From positions 1,364,001 to 1,428,000 of the forward strand of contig NZ_JACCCU010000001.1 of the NCBI RefSeq assembly GCF_013410875.1: DNA of 64,000 nt. The letters are read 5' to 3'. The notes beneath the pieces are model-generated. The model ran no database searches. It was not told the origin of the DNA and saw only the letters and a list, made by a program, of their open reading frames with translations. A program made the translations under genes and the position numbers. The DNA is from Tunturiibacter empetritectus (lineage in GTDB: Bacteria > Acidobacteriota > Terriglobia > Terriglobales > Acidobacteriaceae). Shown here piece by piece: positions 48,661 through 60,507 of this stretch (the stretch's first letter is position 1; the number at the start of each line of letters is the position of its first letter).

Positions 48661-49668
48661 ATGAAATCGAGAATCTCGATGTTTGTGTCCGTGGCGGCGC
48701 TGGCGGCGCTGACCTTTTTTGTCCCGAGTAGAGTGTATGCCCAACAGAACTGGAAAGCGGCGTTGGGCGGTCAAAGTAGCGATATGGGCAGGCAGGCAGT
48801 GGCCTTTCTTCCCAACGAGCTGTGGATTCACGAGGGCGACAGCATCACCTGGACCTCCGGCAGCGGAGACATCCATACGGTGTCCTTCTTCATCGCCGGT
48901 CAGGCGTTTGAAGACTTTACGGTGGGTTGTCCTGGGTTCTCGCCGAGTGGCGCGAGTTTCGACGGCACCAAGTGCGTGAGCGCGCCTCCGCTGGTAGAGG
49001 GGCAGAGCTTCACCGTGAGCTTTCCCAAACCCGGCAACTTTAGCCTGATCTGCCTGGTGCACACGCACATGACCGGAGTCATACACGTCCTAGCCGCGTC
49101 GGCGACTCTGCCGCACGATCAGGCCTTCTATGACGCACAGGCGGCGGAACAGCGGAGGAGTCTGCTTACCGATACCGATAAGCAGAGGGACATGGATGAC
49201 ATGCTGTCGGCGCACCTGCTGGCAAACAAGAACAGCGTGACTGCTGGGATTGGAGAGATGACGGTGACCGGCGCCGGGTTTGAATCGCTTTCGGTTGTGC
49301 GTTTTCTGAAGGGAACGATTGAGGTCCATAAGGGAGACACGATTGAGTGGGTCAATTTAGACCCGGCCTTGCCGCATACGATCACCTTCGGAAAAGAGCC
49401 GGCGAATCCGGAGCCTCCGTCCGGCAATGTGCCTATAACTCCGGATGCGGATGGTGTGTTGCATGCGACGATCAGTTCGCAGGGGGACAACGTGCATTCG
49501 GGCCTGATTGTTGCATCACCTCAAAACCAGGTTGGCGTGGCGCAGTCTCCTCCGGGCAATACGCGTTTTCGCATTACCTTTACGGAGGCGGGGACGTACA
49601 ACTACATCTGCGCGCTGCACGATAATCTTGGGATGATTGGCAAGGTGATTGTGCGGTCCAATTGGTAG
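48661..49668 (+). CDS. Exported protein with two cupredoxin domains
   Basis: A 335-residue protein with a signal peptide (about 1-27, ending SRVYAQ). Two plastocyanin-like domains (about 40-155 and 205-333). Domain 1 has GDIHTVSFF and the copper loop LICLVHTHM (C-x2-H-x2-M); domain 2 has LPHTITFG and YICALHDNLGM (C-x2-H-x4-M, as in plastocyanin). Both thus keep the His-Cys-His-Met ligands of type 1 copper. A helical linker (QAAEQRRSLLTDTDKQRDMD) joins them. It is a probable periplasmic electron carrier or copper-storing protein. Strong promoter ahead; octamer repeats on both sides. Confidence 0.88.
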   Translation: MKSRISMFVSVAALAALTFFVPSRVYAQQNWKAALGGQSSDMGRQAVAFLPNELWIHEGDSITWTSGSGDIHTVSFFIAGQAFEDFTVGCPGFSPSGASFDGTKCVSAPPLVEGQSFTVSFPKPGNFSLICLVHTHMTGVIHVLAASATLPHDQAFYDAQAAEQRRSLLTDTDKQRDMDDMLSAHLLANKNSVTAGIGEMTVTGAGFESLSVVRFLKGTIEVHKGDTIEWVNLDPALPHTITFGKEPANPEPPSGNVPITPDADGVLHATISSQGDNVHSGLIVASPQNQVGVAQSPPGNTRFRITFTEAGTYNYICALHDNLGMIGKVIVRSNW

Positions 49669-49669
49669 A

Positions 49670-49815
49670 GAGTTAGCGAGTCAGCTGGTTAGCAAGTCAG
49701 CGAGTCAGCGAAAGGCAGCCAGTTAGCTAGTCAGCGGCGAGTTTGCGTAGGCAAGTTGTTCGCTGACTTGCTGACCGTTTTATCAGCTAACTTGCGGTTT
49801 TGCTGACTCGCTGCC
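49670..49815. repeat. Octamer-repeat inverted element, copy 3 (largest)
   Basis: Left arm: GTTAGCGA, GTCAGCTG, GTTAGCAA, GTCAGCGA, GTCAGCGA, GTTAGCTA, GTCAGCGG. The right arm, read on the minus strand, is GGCAGCGA, GTCAGCAA, GTTAGCTG, GTCAGCAA, GTCAGCGA. It fills the space between the convergent cupredoxin and secA genes and touches both stop codons, so it could terminate both. Confidence 0.8.
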
Positions 49816-52863
<3,048 letters not shown>

Positions 52864-52984
52864 AACGGTATCCTTCGGGGCGCACTTTGTCCCAAATACT
52901 AGTGTAACTGGTATGGGTGGCGCGGTTGGAGGTGAAGTTGGCCGTTGGAGATACGGCGGATCAGGCTCGGGTGGCGCTAGCGAG

Positions 52985-53539
52985 CTAGGACTTCGAGCGG
53001 ACGTAGACCGGATCGCGCTTGAGGTAGGCGAAGCGGTACTTGGCATCCTGGCCTGAGGGGGCGCAGAGGTGGCCGGTGAAGGGAGCGCGGAGGGTTTCGG
53101 CGCCGAAAGATATTGCTACGAAAGCTGGGGTGTAGCATTTGCTGTTGTCGAAGACTTCGCCGGAGACCCAATAGAGTTCGCCGGTGGCTTCGGCGTTGGC
53201 AGGGATTGCTACGGGCAGGATGACGGGGCCGGGGTGCATGCCGGGCGGGAGTTCGACGGAGATGGGGAGTTTGGTGTTGGAGGCGTCTTCGAAGACGAGT
53301 GCAGGGCGACCGGGGACGGTGCAGGTTTGCGCGCCGATGTTGCGGAGCACCAGCAGGGTTCCGGAGTGCGACATGCCGTCGAAGTTGCCGCCTTCGCCGT
53401 CGAAGGAGAGCGAGAGTTGGGCGGCGGTGCAGGCCAGCAGGGTGGACGCTGAGGGCAGAGAGGTCGCGCTCGCAGAAGAGGCGAGGATGAGGACCACGGC
53501 GACGACAACATAGACCGCGTTGGAGGCTGGTTTGGTCAC
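52985..53539 (-). CDS. Exported DUF4232-like protein
   Basis: A 184-residue protein with a signal peptide (about 1-25). The pattern [40 protein letters not shown] and a late Cys pair (KCYTP, GHLC) fits DUF4232, an immunoglobulin-like secreted domain with two disulphides. Function unknown. It lies 122 bases upstream of secA on the same strand. Confidence 0.8.
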   Translation of the reverse strand: MTKPASNAVYVVVAVVLILASSASATSLPSASTLLACTAAQLSLSFDGEGGNFDGMSHSGTLLVLRNIGAQTCTVPGRPALVFEDASNTKLPISVELPPGMHPGPVILPVAIPANAEATGELYWVSGEVFDNSKCYTPAFVAISFGAETLRAPFTGHLCAPSGQDAKYRFAYLKRDPVYVRSKS

Positions 53540-53625
53540 TGAAAGAATTTTAGTCTTTCTTTGTGTCTCTGGTGAGATTGTAAGCTGACTTGTCAGTTGC
53601 GGAATTTGATTGAGGCGGGAATCTT

Positions 53626-54393
53626 ATGCTGAGTTACGTGCAGAGTAGCTTGCTGGTGGTTTTGGCGATGCTGGTTTCGGTGGCGTTGGTGCTGGTGCTC
53701 AATCGGGCATGGCCGATTCCGAATCGCAAGCTGATCAATGATGTGACGGGATGGCAGCTGGGAATTTTGGGGACGACGTATGGGGTGATCCTGGGATTCA
53801 TGCTGTATACGGTCTGGATAGACTTTCGGGCGGCGGAGGTGAATGCGACGCAGGAGGCGAGTTCGCTGTTGACGGTGACGCGGGTGGCGTCGGCGCTACC
53901 GGCTGCGGAGAGGGAGGCGTTTCGCGGGTTGGGGATGCAGTATGCGGATGCGGTAGTGCACCAGGAGTGGCCGGCGATGCAGCGTCAGGAGGAGAGCCGT
54001 GCGGGAGAGAGGATCGAGGTAGAGATGTGGAAGCTGCTCGCGGGGCTGAAGGACGATGCCGGCGCGGCGAATAGCGTGGACCACCTGACAAGGGTGTTGA
54101 GTGAGCTGTCGGAGAGGCGCAGTCTGCGGGAGGAGCAACTTCGCGTGCGGCTGCCCGTGGTGCTGTGGATCTTGCTGCTGGCTGGCGGGGGCGCGACGGT
54201 AGGGTCTTCGTGTCTGCTGGGGAATGACAATAAATGGCTGCACTATTGTCAGGTGCTGGCGTTGACGTTTGTGGTGGCGGTGACGTTGTCGGCGATTGCG
54301 GACCTGGCGCGGCCATTTGAGGGTTCGGTGTCGGTGAGCCCGGTTGCGTTTGAGCGTGTGCAGACGATTATGCAGCTGGATGCGGCTCGTTAG
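53626..54393 (+). CDS. DUF4239 (bestrophin-like) membrane protein
   Basis: A 255-residue protein with four predicted spans (about 5-26, 45-65, 180-198 and 210-230). The signature GWQLGILGTTYGVILGFMLY with VWIDFRAAEVNATQEASSLL is typical of DUF4239, a family thought to be distantly related to bestrophin channels. The cytoplasmic middle is helical and charged. Role unknown. It is followed by a 121-base gap that holds a short fragment of the GGGGCACCC repeat type. Confidence 0.85.
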   Translation: MLSYVQSSLLVVLAMLVSVALVLVLNRAWPIPNRKLINDVTGWQLGILGTTYGVILGFMLYTVWIDFRAAEVNATQEASSLLTVTRVASALPAAEREAFRGLGMQYADAVVHQEWPAMQRQEESRAGERIEVEMWKLLAGLKDDAGAANSVDHLTRVLSELSERRSLREEQLRVRLPVVLWILLLAGGGATVGSSCLLGNDNKWLHYCQVLALTFVVAVTLSAIADLARPFEGSVSVSPVAFERVQTIMQLDAAR

Positions 54394-54514
54394 CGGCTAC
54401 TCGCTTATTCAAAGCGTTGCCGAGAGCACACATCAAAGTCGAGATGTGGGGCACCCGCTTTTTGCGGCTGTAGGGTGTGTTCGAGATGCTGGATTAGGGC
54501 GTTGAGGCCAGGGG

Positions 54515-56152
54515 TTAGTGTCCGCCCATGGCTTCGGGGTCGGGTTTTGCGGCTTTGGTGGGGAGACGCATGATGAAGGGCAGCGGCGTGAGCAAAAAGA
54601 TGGTGCAGGCGAGGATGGCGAAGGCGTTCTTGTAGCTGAGCATCGAGGCCTGGCGGAGCATTTCCTGGTAGGCCTGGCCGAGGGCCATCTGTGAGGCGCT
54701 GGCGGCAGACATGCCCTGCGACATCAGCATCTCTTTCATGCGGTCCATGTAGAGGTTGTAGGGGACGCTGCCGCGGACGACGTTGGCGGAGAGAGCGACC
54801 TGCTGAACCTGGGAGTTGCGCGCCAGATAGGTGGTGAGGAGCGCGGTGCCGGCGCTGCCGCCGAGGTTGCGGGCGAAGTTGGAGAGGCTGGAGATCTGGT
54901 TGGTCTTGCTGGCGGGCACGCCGACGTAGTTGAGCGTGCTGATGGGGATGAAGATGAAGGCGAGACCGATGACCTGGAGCATTCGCCAGAGGGTGACGGT
55001 GCCGAAGGCTGTGTTGAGGTCGAGCCGCGTGAGGTTGTAGATGCCGATGGCGGTGACGAGATAGCCGAGGCAGACCATGAGGCGTGGATCGAATTTGCCG
55101 AGGCTGCGGCCGGCGACGAACATCATGATCATCATGACGAAGCCAGCGGGGGAGAGGACCATGCCGGCGCGTTCGGCGGTGTAGCCGAGCAGGCCTTGGA
55201 GGTACTGCGGGATGAGCACGGTCGAGCCGAAGAGGACCATGCCGAGGATGAGCTGGAGGAAGACGGCAGTTCCGAAGTTTCGGTTCTTGAGGAGCTTGAG
55301 GTCGACGATGGGATCGGGATGGTGCCACTCCCACCAGGTGAAGAAGATCAGCGTGGCGGCGGCGAGGATGGCGAAGGTGCGGATCATGGGATCTCCGAAC
55401 CAGTCCTTCTCCTGGCCTTTATCGAGGGTGAACTCGAGGCAGCCGACACCGACGGCTACGAGGCCCAGACCGAGGAAGTCGATCTTGAGGTGCTTGGCCT
55501 GCTCCATGCGCTCTTTGAGATGGGGTGGATCTTCGACCATGCGGTTGCTGAGATAGAGCGAGATGAGGCCGATGGGGATGTTGATGAAGAAGATCCAGTG
55601 CCAGTTGAAGTTGTCGGTGATCCAGCCGCCGAGGGTTGGGCCGATGGCGGGTGCGACGACGACGGCCATGCCATAGACTGCGAAGGCCTGGCCTCGTTTT
55701 TCGATGGGGAAGGTGTCGGCGAGGATGGCCTGCTCGCTGGGAGCGAGGCCGCCGCCGCCTGCGCCTTGAAGGATGCGCGCGACGATGAGAAGAGGAAGCG
55801 TGTTGGCGATGCCGCATAGGAACGAGCAGATGGTGAAGAGGGCGACGCAGACCATGTAGAAGCGCTTGCGGCCGAAGCGGTTGGAGAGCCAGCCGGAGAT
55901 GGGCAGGACGATGGCGCTGGAGACGAGGTAGCTGGTGAGGACCCAGGTGGCTTCTTCAGAGCTCGCGCCGAGGGTGCCGGCGATGTGGGGCAGGGCAACG
56001 TTGGCGATGGAGGTGTCGAGTACCTCCATGAAGGTGGCGAGTGTCACGGTGAGCGCGATGGCCCAGGGATTATGGTGAGGCTTCCACGCGGCGGGCGCGG
56101 CGATAGGCATGGGCCGGGCGAGCGAGGGCGAGGGTGCAGTCATTGTTGCCAT
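54515..56152 (-). CDS. Drug efflux MFS transporter, DHA2 (EmrB) family
   Basis: A 545-residue transporter with 14 predicted spans. Motif A is GWLSNRFGRKRFYMV (about 82-96), motif C lies in ATWVLTSYLVSSAIVLPISG, and the start TLATFMEVLDTSIANVALPH is characteristic of EmrB-type pumps. It should expel hydrophobic compounds with proton import. An EmrA-like partner is absent nearby. The gene is divergent from a MarR regulator, and its ATG lies on the edge of a 37-bp palindrome, so the regulator almost surely represses it. Confidence 0.93.
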   Translation of the reverse strand: MATMTAPSPSLARPMPIAAPAAWKPHHNPWAIALTVTLATFMEVLDTSIANVALPHIAGTLGASSEEATWVLTSYLVSSAIVLPISGWLSNRFGRKRFYMVCVALFTICSFLCGIANTLPLLIVARILQGAGGGGLAPSEQAILADTFPIEKRGQAFAVYGMAVVVAPAIGPTLGGWITDNFNWHWIFFINIPIGLISLYLSNRMVEDPPHLKERMEQAKHLKIDFLGLGLVAVGVGCLEFTLDKGQEKDWFGDPMIRTFAILAAATLIFFTWWEWHHPDPIVDLKLLKNRNFGTAVFLQLILGMVLFGSTVLIPQYLQGLLGYTAERAGMVLSPAGFVMMIMMFVAGRSLGKFDPRLMVCLGYLVTAIGIYNLTRLDLNTAFGTVTLWRMLQVIGLAFIFIPISTLNYVGVPASKTNQISSLSNFARNLGGSAGTALLTTYLARNSQVQQVALSANVVRGSVPYNLYMDRMKEMLMSQGMSAASASQMALGQAYQEMLRQASMLSYKNAFAILACTIFLLTPLPFIMRLPTKAAKPDPEAMGGH

Positions 56153-56187
56153 ATCAGTCTCCTGATATGATATCAGGAGACTGATAT
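56151..56187. promoter_or_regulatory. Perfect 37-bp palindrome, MarR operator with both ribosome sites
   Basis: ATATCAGTCTCCTGATAT (56151-56168), one central base, and its exact complement ATATCAGGAGACTGATAT (56170-56187). Each arm contains AGGAG seven bases before an ATG: marR at 56186 on plus, emrB at 56152 on minus. TTGTTG (56143-56148) and TATGAT (56166-56171), 17 bases apart, could be the marR promoter. Confidence 0.85.
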
Positions 56188-56656
56188 GGTTTCTTTAAAT
56201 TCTAACGGAGTAAAGCGGCAGGCTGAGAGGCGGAGGGCGGCGCAGATGATGAAGCGCATCCTGATCCACTTTCGCAGCCAGATGGACGAGGCGCTGCGGC
56301 CCCAGGGCGTGACGACGGCTCAGCTGCACATTCTGAAGACGCTTCGGGAGGAGCCGGGGGTGTCGGGTGCCCAGTTGGCGCGGCTGTGCTATGTGACGCC
56401 GCAGTCGGCGCAGTCGCTGTTGACGGGGCTGGCGAGAGATGGGTGGATTGTAAGGAATAAAGGGCGGGGGAATGACCGGATTCTTGCGGCGCGACTGACG
56501 GCTGAGGGGGAAGAGCTGCTTCAGGAGGCGGAGAAGATGGTGAAGGTGATTGAAGGAAAGCTGTGGCGAGGGGTGGCTGAGAGTTCGATTGAGGCTTTGA
56601 ATGGGGTGCTGGAGCAGTGCCTTGCGAATCTTGGGCCTGAGCCGGACGGCCGTTAG
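56186..56656 (+). CDS. MarR family transcriptional regulator
   Basis: A 156-residue repressor with the MarR winged helix: LRPQGVTTAQLHILKTLREE, GVSGAQLARLCYVTPQSAQS (recognition helix), LARDGWIVRNKGRGNDRILA (wing) and a helical C-terminus for dimer formation. It sits head to head with the EmrB-type pump, with only 33 bases between start codons, all within the palindrome. A small hydrophobic drug or phenolic compound is the likely inducer, by analogy with MarR and EmrR. Confidence 0.93.
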   Translation: MVSLNSNGVKRQAERRRAAQMMKRILIHFRSQMDEALRPQGVTTAQLHILKTLREEPGVSGAQLARLCYVTPQSAQSLLTGLARDGWIVRNKGRGNDRILAARLTAEGEELLQEAEKMVKVIEGKLWRGVAESSIEALNGVLEQCLANLGPEPDGR

Positions 56657-56679
56657 CGCCTGAGAAGAGAAGCCAGAAG

Positions 56680-56708
56680 GGCCTGCCCTGAGAAACGGCA
56701 GGCCGTTG
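56680..56708 (+). terminator. Terminator of the marR gene
   Basis: GGCCTGCC (56680-56687) pairs with GGCAGGCC (56697-56704), then GTTGGTTTT. It lies between convergent genes; the T-run serves the plus strand. Confidence 0.75.
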
Positions 56709-56711
56709 GTT

Positions 56712-57515
56712 TTACTGGCTGGGTTGTTTGCCGTGGAACAGTTTGTGGTTGATGTCGGGCCAGAACTCGTGAAAGAGGAAGGTGCCGGCGTCGATACCAA
56801 TGTTTGATCCCCATTTACTGACAGTGTTGCCGAGGGTACGTTCTCTCGAGGGGTAGTAAAGGTTGGAGAGTCCGGCGCCGGCACCTGCACCGACGATCTC
56901 GCTAATGTTGAAGGTCTCATTTCCGGCATCGTTGCGCGTGATTACGACGCGGCTTAGAGAGTAGCCAGCGCGCTTCATGAAGCCGCCGTGTCCCAGAGTG
57001 TAATAGCGGTTGTCTTCCCGGGTGATGACGGGGAAGATGGCCTCGACGGTGTAGTTTTCCACGGCCTGATCGGCGAAGGCATGCCAGTAGTAGCGTCCGT
57101 AGCCGGCGGCTCCCTGGCGAAATTCCGGAGTGCTGTTTGTCGCCTGATTGATGCCGGCGACGGCGGCCGGCAGAAAGATGGAGGAGTAGTCAAAGCTGTC
57201 CTGCGAGGCAGTTTTGAACTTTTCCAGGACAGTTTGCGGCGGGAGATGGGTGTTGGCGCTGACGGCGCGGAAGTTTGGGAAGATGCCGAGGATGCGTTTG
57301 GTTTGAACGCCTTCCTGCTCTGCCACCGGGCCTGAGATAGGGGCCTGGGGCGCGTTGGGTAGATCGGAGTTGTCGAGCGAGGACGAGGAAGAGGTTTCGG
57401 CGCTGACCTGGGTAAACGTTGCTGGCTTATCTTGTGCATGCGTGCTGCCACAGAAAAGATACAGTGACAGGAACAAATTGGTGGCGCTGAGGGGGAGGCT
57501 TGATTTTATTTTCAT
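56712..57515 (-). CDS. Secreted hypothetical protein
   Basis: A 267-residue protein with a signal peptide (about 1-27, ending GSTHAQ). After a Ser/Asn-rich section come PNFRAVSANTHLPPQTVLEK, YSSIFLPAAVAGINQATNST, GRYYWHAFADQAVENYTVEA and GSNIGIDAGTFLFHEFWPDI. The repeated aromatic and Gly pattern suggests a helical membrane-associated fold. Similar proteins, often many per genome, are known to me from Acidobacteria, but no function is established. Confidence 0.78.
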   Translation of the reverse strand: MKIKSSLPLSATNLFLSLYLFCGSTHAQDKPATFTQVSAETSSSSSLDNSDLPNAPQAPISGPVAEQEGVQTKRILGIFPNFRAVSANTHLPPQTVLEKFKTASQDSFDYSSIFLPAAVAGINQATNSTPEFRQGAAGYGRYYWHAFADQAVENYTVEAIFPVITREDNRYYTLGHGGFMKRAGYSLSRVVITRNDAGNETFNISEIVGAGAGAGLSNLYYPSRERTLGNTVSKWGSNIGIDAGTFLFHEFWPDINHKLFHGKQPSQ

Positions 57516-57662
57516 AGGCTAATTGTTTTATTGATTCGTTAGACGCAAAAATAGGATGTTTCGTCTTACGGAGATGATTCATCGACTTTATCTGATTCTC
57601 CCCACGGGAAGTGTTGGGGAGATGATGTAAGATGCGCGCTTTTGCCGGGGAATGTATGGGGC

Positions 57663-58460
57663 TTAGCGGAGGGTGGCGTGGAAGCGAAGGCGAACGTAGT
57701 CGGCGATCCAGTTGCCGTCGGTGTCGCGGAGGATGGGCTCGAGCAGGGCAATAGTGTTGGCGACTGCGGCTGCGCGATCGTGTGGATTGAGCCGGTCGAG
57801 GACACCATTGCGGAAGGTGTTGAGCCAGGACTCCATGCCTGTTGGAAGCGGTGTGGGGCGAGGGATGAGTTCGATGGATTGGACGGTGAAGCCGGCGGAT
57901 TCGAGGAGATGGCGATAGAGCGCGGGCGAGGGGAAGAAGCTTGCGGCGGTGGCTTCGGCGTCGATGTGAAAGGGCGCGAGGGTGGCCTGGAGTGCGGTGC
58001 GGATGGCAGCGACGTTGCCGTAGCCGCCCATCTCGGCGACGAAGCGGGCTTGTGGATTGGTGCTGCGGAGGGCGCGATGAACGCCGGCGAGCGTGGCCTG
58101 GTGGCCGGAGATGCCGGGGATCCAGTGAAGGGCGGCGTTGGAGAAGACGGCGTCGAACTGGTTGTTATAGGGGAGTGCTGTGGCGTCGTGTTGCTCGACG
58201 TCAAATTTTGCTGCGCTGTGGAGGCTGCGTTGACGGGCTGCGGAGAGCATGGCGGGTGAGGCGTCGACGCCGGTGAGGATGGCGCCGGTAGCGGCGAGTT
58301 GTTCGGTGAGGGCGCCGTCGCCACAGCCAAGATCGAGGATGCGTTCGCCGGGCTGGGGAGCGAGGAGAGCGACGACGTTGGAGGCGAGGTTGGCTACGAA
58401 TCGGCCGTTGGCGGCATAGGCTTCGGTGTTCCAGGTTTGACCGGTGGGTTGGGCGCTCAT
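57663..58460 (-). CDS. Class I SAM-dependent methyltransferase
   Basis: A 265-residue protein resembling the trans-aconitate methyltransferase-like group. Motif I is ILDLGCGDGALTEQLAATGA (about 40-59), motif II LTGVDASPAMLSAARQRSLH, then TALPYNNQFDAVFSNAALHW (motif post-II with the typical F-S-N-A-A-L-H-W) and FVAEMGGYGNVAAIRTAL. The last third binds substrate and is variable. A small cupin gene lies 80 bases upstream on the same strand. Confidence 0.92.
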   Translation of the reverse strand: MSAQPTGQTWNTEAYAANGRFVANLASNVVALLAPQPGERILDLGCGDGALTEQLAATGAILTGVDASPAMLSAARQRSLHSAAKFDVEQHDATALPYNNQFDAVFSNAALHWIPGISGHQATLAGVHRALRSTNPQARFVAEMGGYGNVAAIRTALQATLAPFHIDAEATAASFFPSPALYRHLLESAGFTVQSIELIPRPTPLPTGMESWLNTFRNGVLDRLNPHDRAAAVANTIALLEPILRDTDGNWIADYVRLRFHATLR

Positions 58461-58540
58461 CTGCTTATTGTTCGCCGAAGCGCGCCGCTTTGCGAGGAAG
58501 ATAAGAATTTTCTGTGTGGGGATAAGTTCGGGACAGGTGG

Positions 58541-58948
58541 TCAGGTGCCGTAGCCGCGGTGCTTCATTGCCAGCAGATCCTGATTGCTGGGCCAGGAGAG
58601 TGTGAGGAGGAAGGCGGAGTCCTGAAGGGCTTCTACTTCGTGGCGGATGGAGGCGCTGAGAGTGATGAGGTCTCCTGTCTTGAGGTCGTGGGGCTTGCCG
58701 TGAACGGTGAAGCGTATCTGACCCTTAAGGACCTGGACGGAGAGGGTTCCGTCTGCATGATGCTCCTTCATCCGCGCTGCGTTTTCCATGACGATGAGGA
58801 CGACGCGGAGGTCATGTTTCTTGAAGAGGGTTTTGGCGTAGTGGCCGGATTGCCAGGGCTTCTTCTGCTCGGAGTCGGCGATCTCCTTGGGTAGGTCAAA
58901 CTGCGCCAGCTTGTCGATCATGGTGCCGTCTTTGAGGGAGGTGGTCAT
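58541..58948 (-). CDS. Small cytoplasmic cupin protein
   Basis: A 135-residue protein without signal peptide. The cupin core is MKEHHADGTLSVQVLKGQIR and LITLSASIRHEVEALQDSAF. Only part of the usual metal-binding His set is present (HH and a later H). Proteins of this kind are common and mostly uncharacterised. The N-terminus (FDLPKEIADSEQKKPWQSGH) is polar and may cap the barrel. Confidence 0.85.
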   Translation of the reverse strand: MTTSLKDGTMIDKLAQFDLPKEIADSEQKKPWQSGHYAKTLFKKHDLRVVLIVMENAARMKEHHADGTLSVQVLKGQIRFTVHGKPHDLKTGDLITLSASIRHEVEALQDSAFLLTLSWPSNQDLLAMKHRGYGT

Positions 58949-59091
58949 TTTGTTTCCTCTTAGCCCGCATTAATTACGCTCTGGGATGGACCAGATGCAA
59001 GGGGAATGATTGGGCCGCGCAGAGCGGACATATACTTGTGTTTTGCCGGGAAGAGACTTTGCCGGCGTGAGACTGTTCCAGGAGTGAATCG

Positions 59092-60507
59092 GTGACGACG
59101 AAGATGATGACGGCGGTTGAATTCGGGCGGGAGAACAAGGGGCGTTTTGTCGAGGAGCTGAAGGCTCTGCTGCGGATTCCTTCGGTGTCTACGGATCCTG
59201 AGCATGCGGGGGATGTGCGGCGGGCTGCGGAGTTTGTTGCGGCGGAGCTGAAGAGGATTGGGATGGAGAACGTTCGTCTGATTGAGACGACGACGGCGGA
59301 GCGGAAGGGACATCCGCTGGTGTATGCGGATTGGTTGCATGCTGCTCCGATTGCGGATGGGAAGGCCAGGCCTACGGTGCTTTGTTATGGGCACTATGAT
59401 GTTCAGCCGGCAGAGCCGTTGGAGGAGTGGAAGACGCCGCCGTTCGAGCCGACGGAGAGGGATGGGAACATCTATGCTCGCGGGGCCGTGGATGACAAGG
59501 GGCAGATGTGGATGCATGTGAAGGCGCTGGAGTCGCTGATGGCTGCGGGTGGCGGGAAACTGCCGGTGAATGTGCGGGTGATTGTTGAGGGAGAGGAGGA
59601 GGTTGGCGGTGAGGGGATTGCTGCGTTTGTGCGGGAGCACGGCGATCAGCTGAAGGCGGATGTAGCGCTGGTGAGCGATACGGAGATGTTTGCGCCGGAG
59701 TTGCCGACGCTGTGCGTTGGTCTACGCGGGATGATTTATACGGAGATTGAGGCGCGCGGGGCGAAGACGGATCTGCACTCGGGGATGTATGGCGGGGCGG
59801 CTCCTAATTCTTTTGTGGCGCTGGCGCAGGTGATTGCGAAGCTGAAGGATGAGAACGGAAAGATTTTGATTCCGGGATTTTATGACGCGGTGCAGAAGCC
59901 GACTCCGGATGAGTTGAAGGCTTGGAAGGCGCTGCCGTTTGATGAAGAGCACTATCGCACGACAGAGGTTGGGTCGAGTGTGTTGACGGGCGAGCCTGGG
60001 TTGAGTGTGCAGGAGCGGACGTGGGCGAGGCCAACGCTCGATGTGCATGGGATGCCGGGTGGGTTTGTTGGAGTAGGCGCGAAGACTGTGATTCCAGCGA
60101 AGGCCGTGGCGAAGGTGAGCATGCGGCTGGTGCCGGATATGACGCCGGCGGAGAGCTTCGCGAAGTACAAGGCCTATGTGGAGTCGATCGCGCCGAAGGG
60201 AGTTGCGCTGGAGGTGCGGTTGATTCATGCGGGCGATCCGATCGTGGTGAGCACGGATAACTCTTACGTGAGGGTCGCGACCGAGGCGATGCGCGAGGTG
60301 TTCGGTAAGGAAACGGTGTTTGTGCGTGGGGGCGGGTCGATTCCAATTGTGGGGGACTTTGTGCGGGAGCTGAAGGTGCCGACGGTGATGATGGGTTTTG
60401 GATTGCCGGATGACAATCTTCATGCGCCGAACGAGAAGTTTCATCTGGCGAACTTTCATCGGGGGATCGAGTCGATTGTGCGGTTTCTGAGTGGCGTGGG
60501 TGCCTGA
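59092..60507 (+). CDS. M20-family dipeptidase / deacylase
   Basis: A 471-residue zinc hydrolase from a GTG start at 59092, with AGGAG seven bases ahead. Metal ligands and catalytic residues: YGHYDVQPAEP (His, catalytic Asp), ARGAVDDKGQMWM (bridging Asp), VEGEEEVGGEG (catalytic and metal Glu), DTEMF (Asp) and a C-terminal His in NLHAPNEKFHL. The dimer-forming lid holds LRGMIYTEIEARGAKTDLHS. It is of the type annotated as dipeptidase M20/M25/M40. Its stop overlaps the ATG of mobA (TGATG). Confidence 0.93.
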   Translation: MTTKMMTAVEFGRENKGRFVEELKALLRIPSVSTDPEHAGDVRRAAEFVAAELKRIGMENVRLIETTTAERKGHPLVYADWLHAAPIADGKARPTVLCYGHYDVQPAEPLEEWKTPPFEPTERDGNIYARGAVDDKGQMWMHVKALESLMAAGGGKLPVNVRVIVEGEEEVGGEGIAAFVREHGDQLKADVALVSDTEMFAPELPTLCVGLRGMIYTEIEARGAKTDLHSGMYGGAAPNSFVALAQVIAKLKDENGKILIPGFYDAVQKPTPDELKAWKALPFDEEHYRTTEVGSSVLTGEPGLSVQERTWARPTLDVHGMPGGFVGVGAKTVIPAKAVAKVSMRLVPDMTPAESFAKYKAYVESIAPKGVALEVRLIHAGDPIVVSTDNSYVRVATEAMREVFGKETVFVRGGGSIPIVGDFVRELKVPTVMMGFGLPDDNLHAPNEKFHLANFHRGIESIVRFLSGVGA

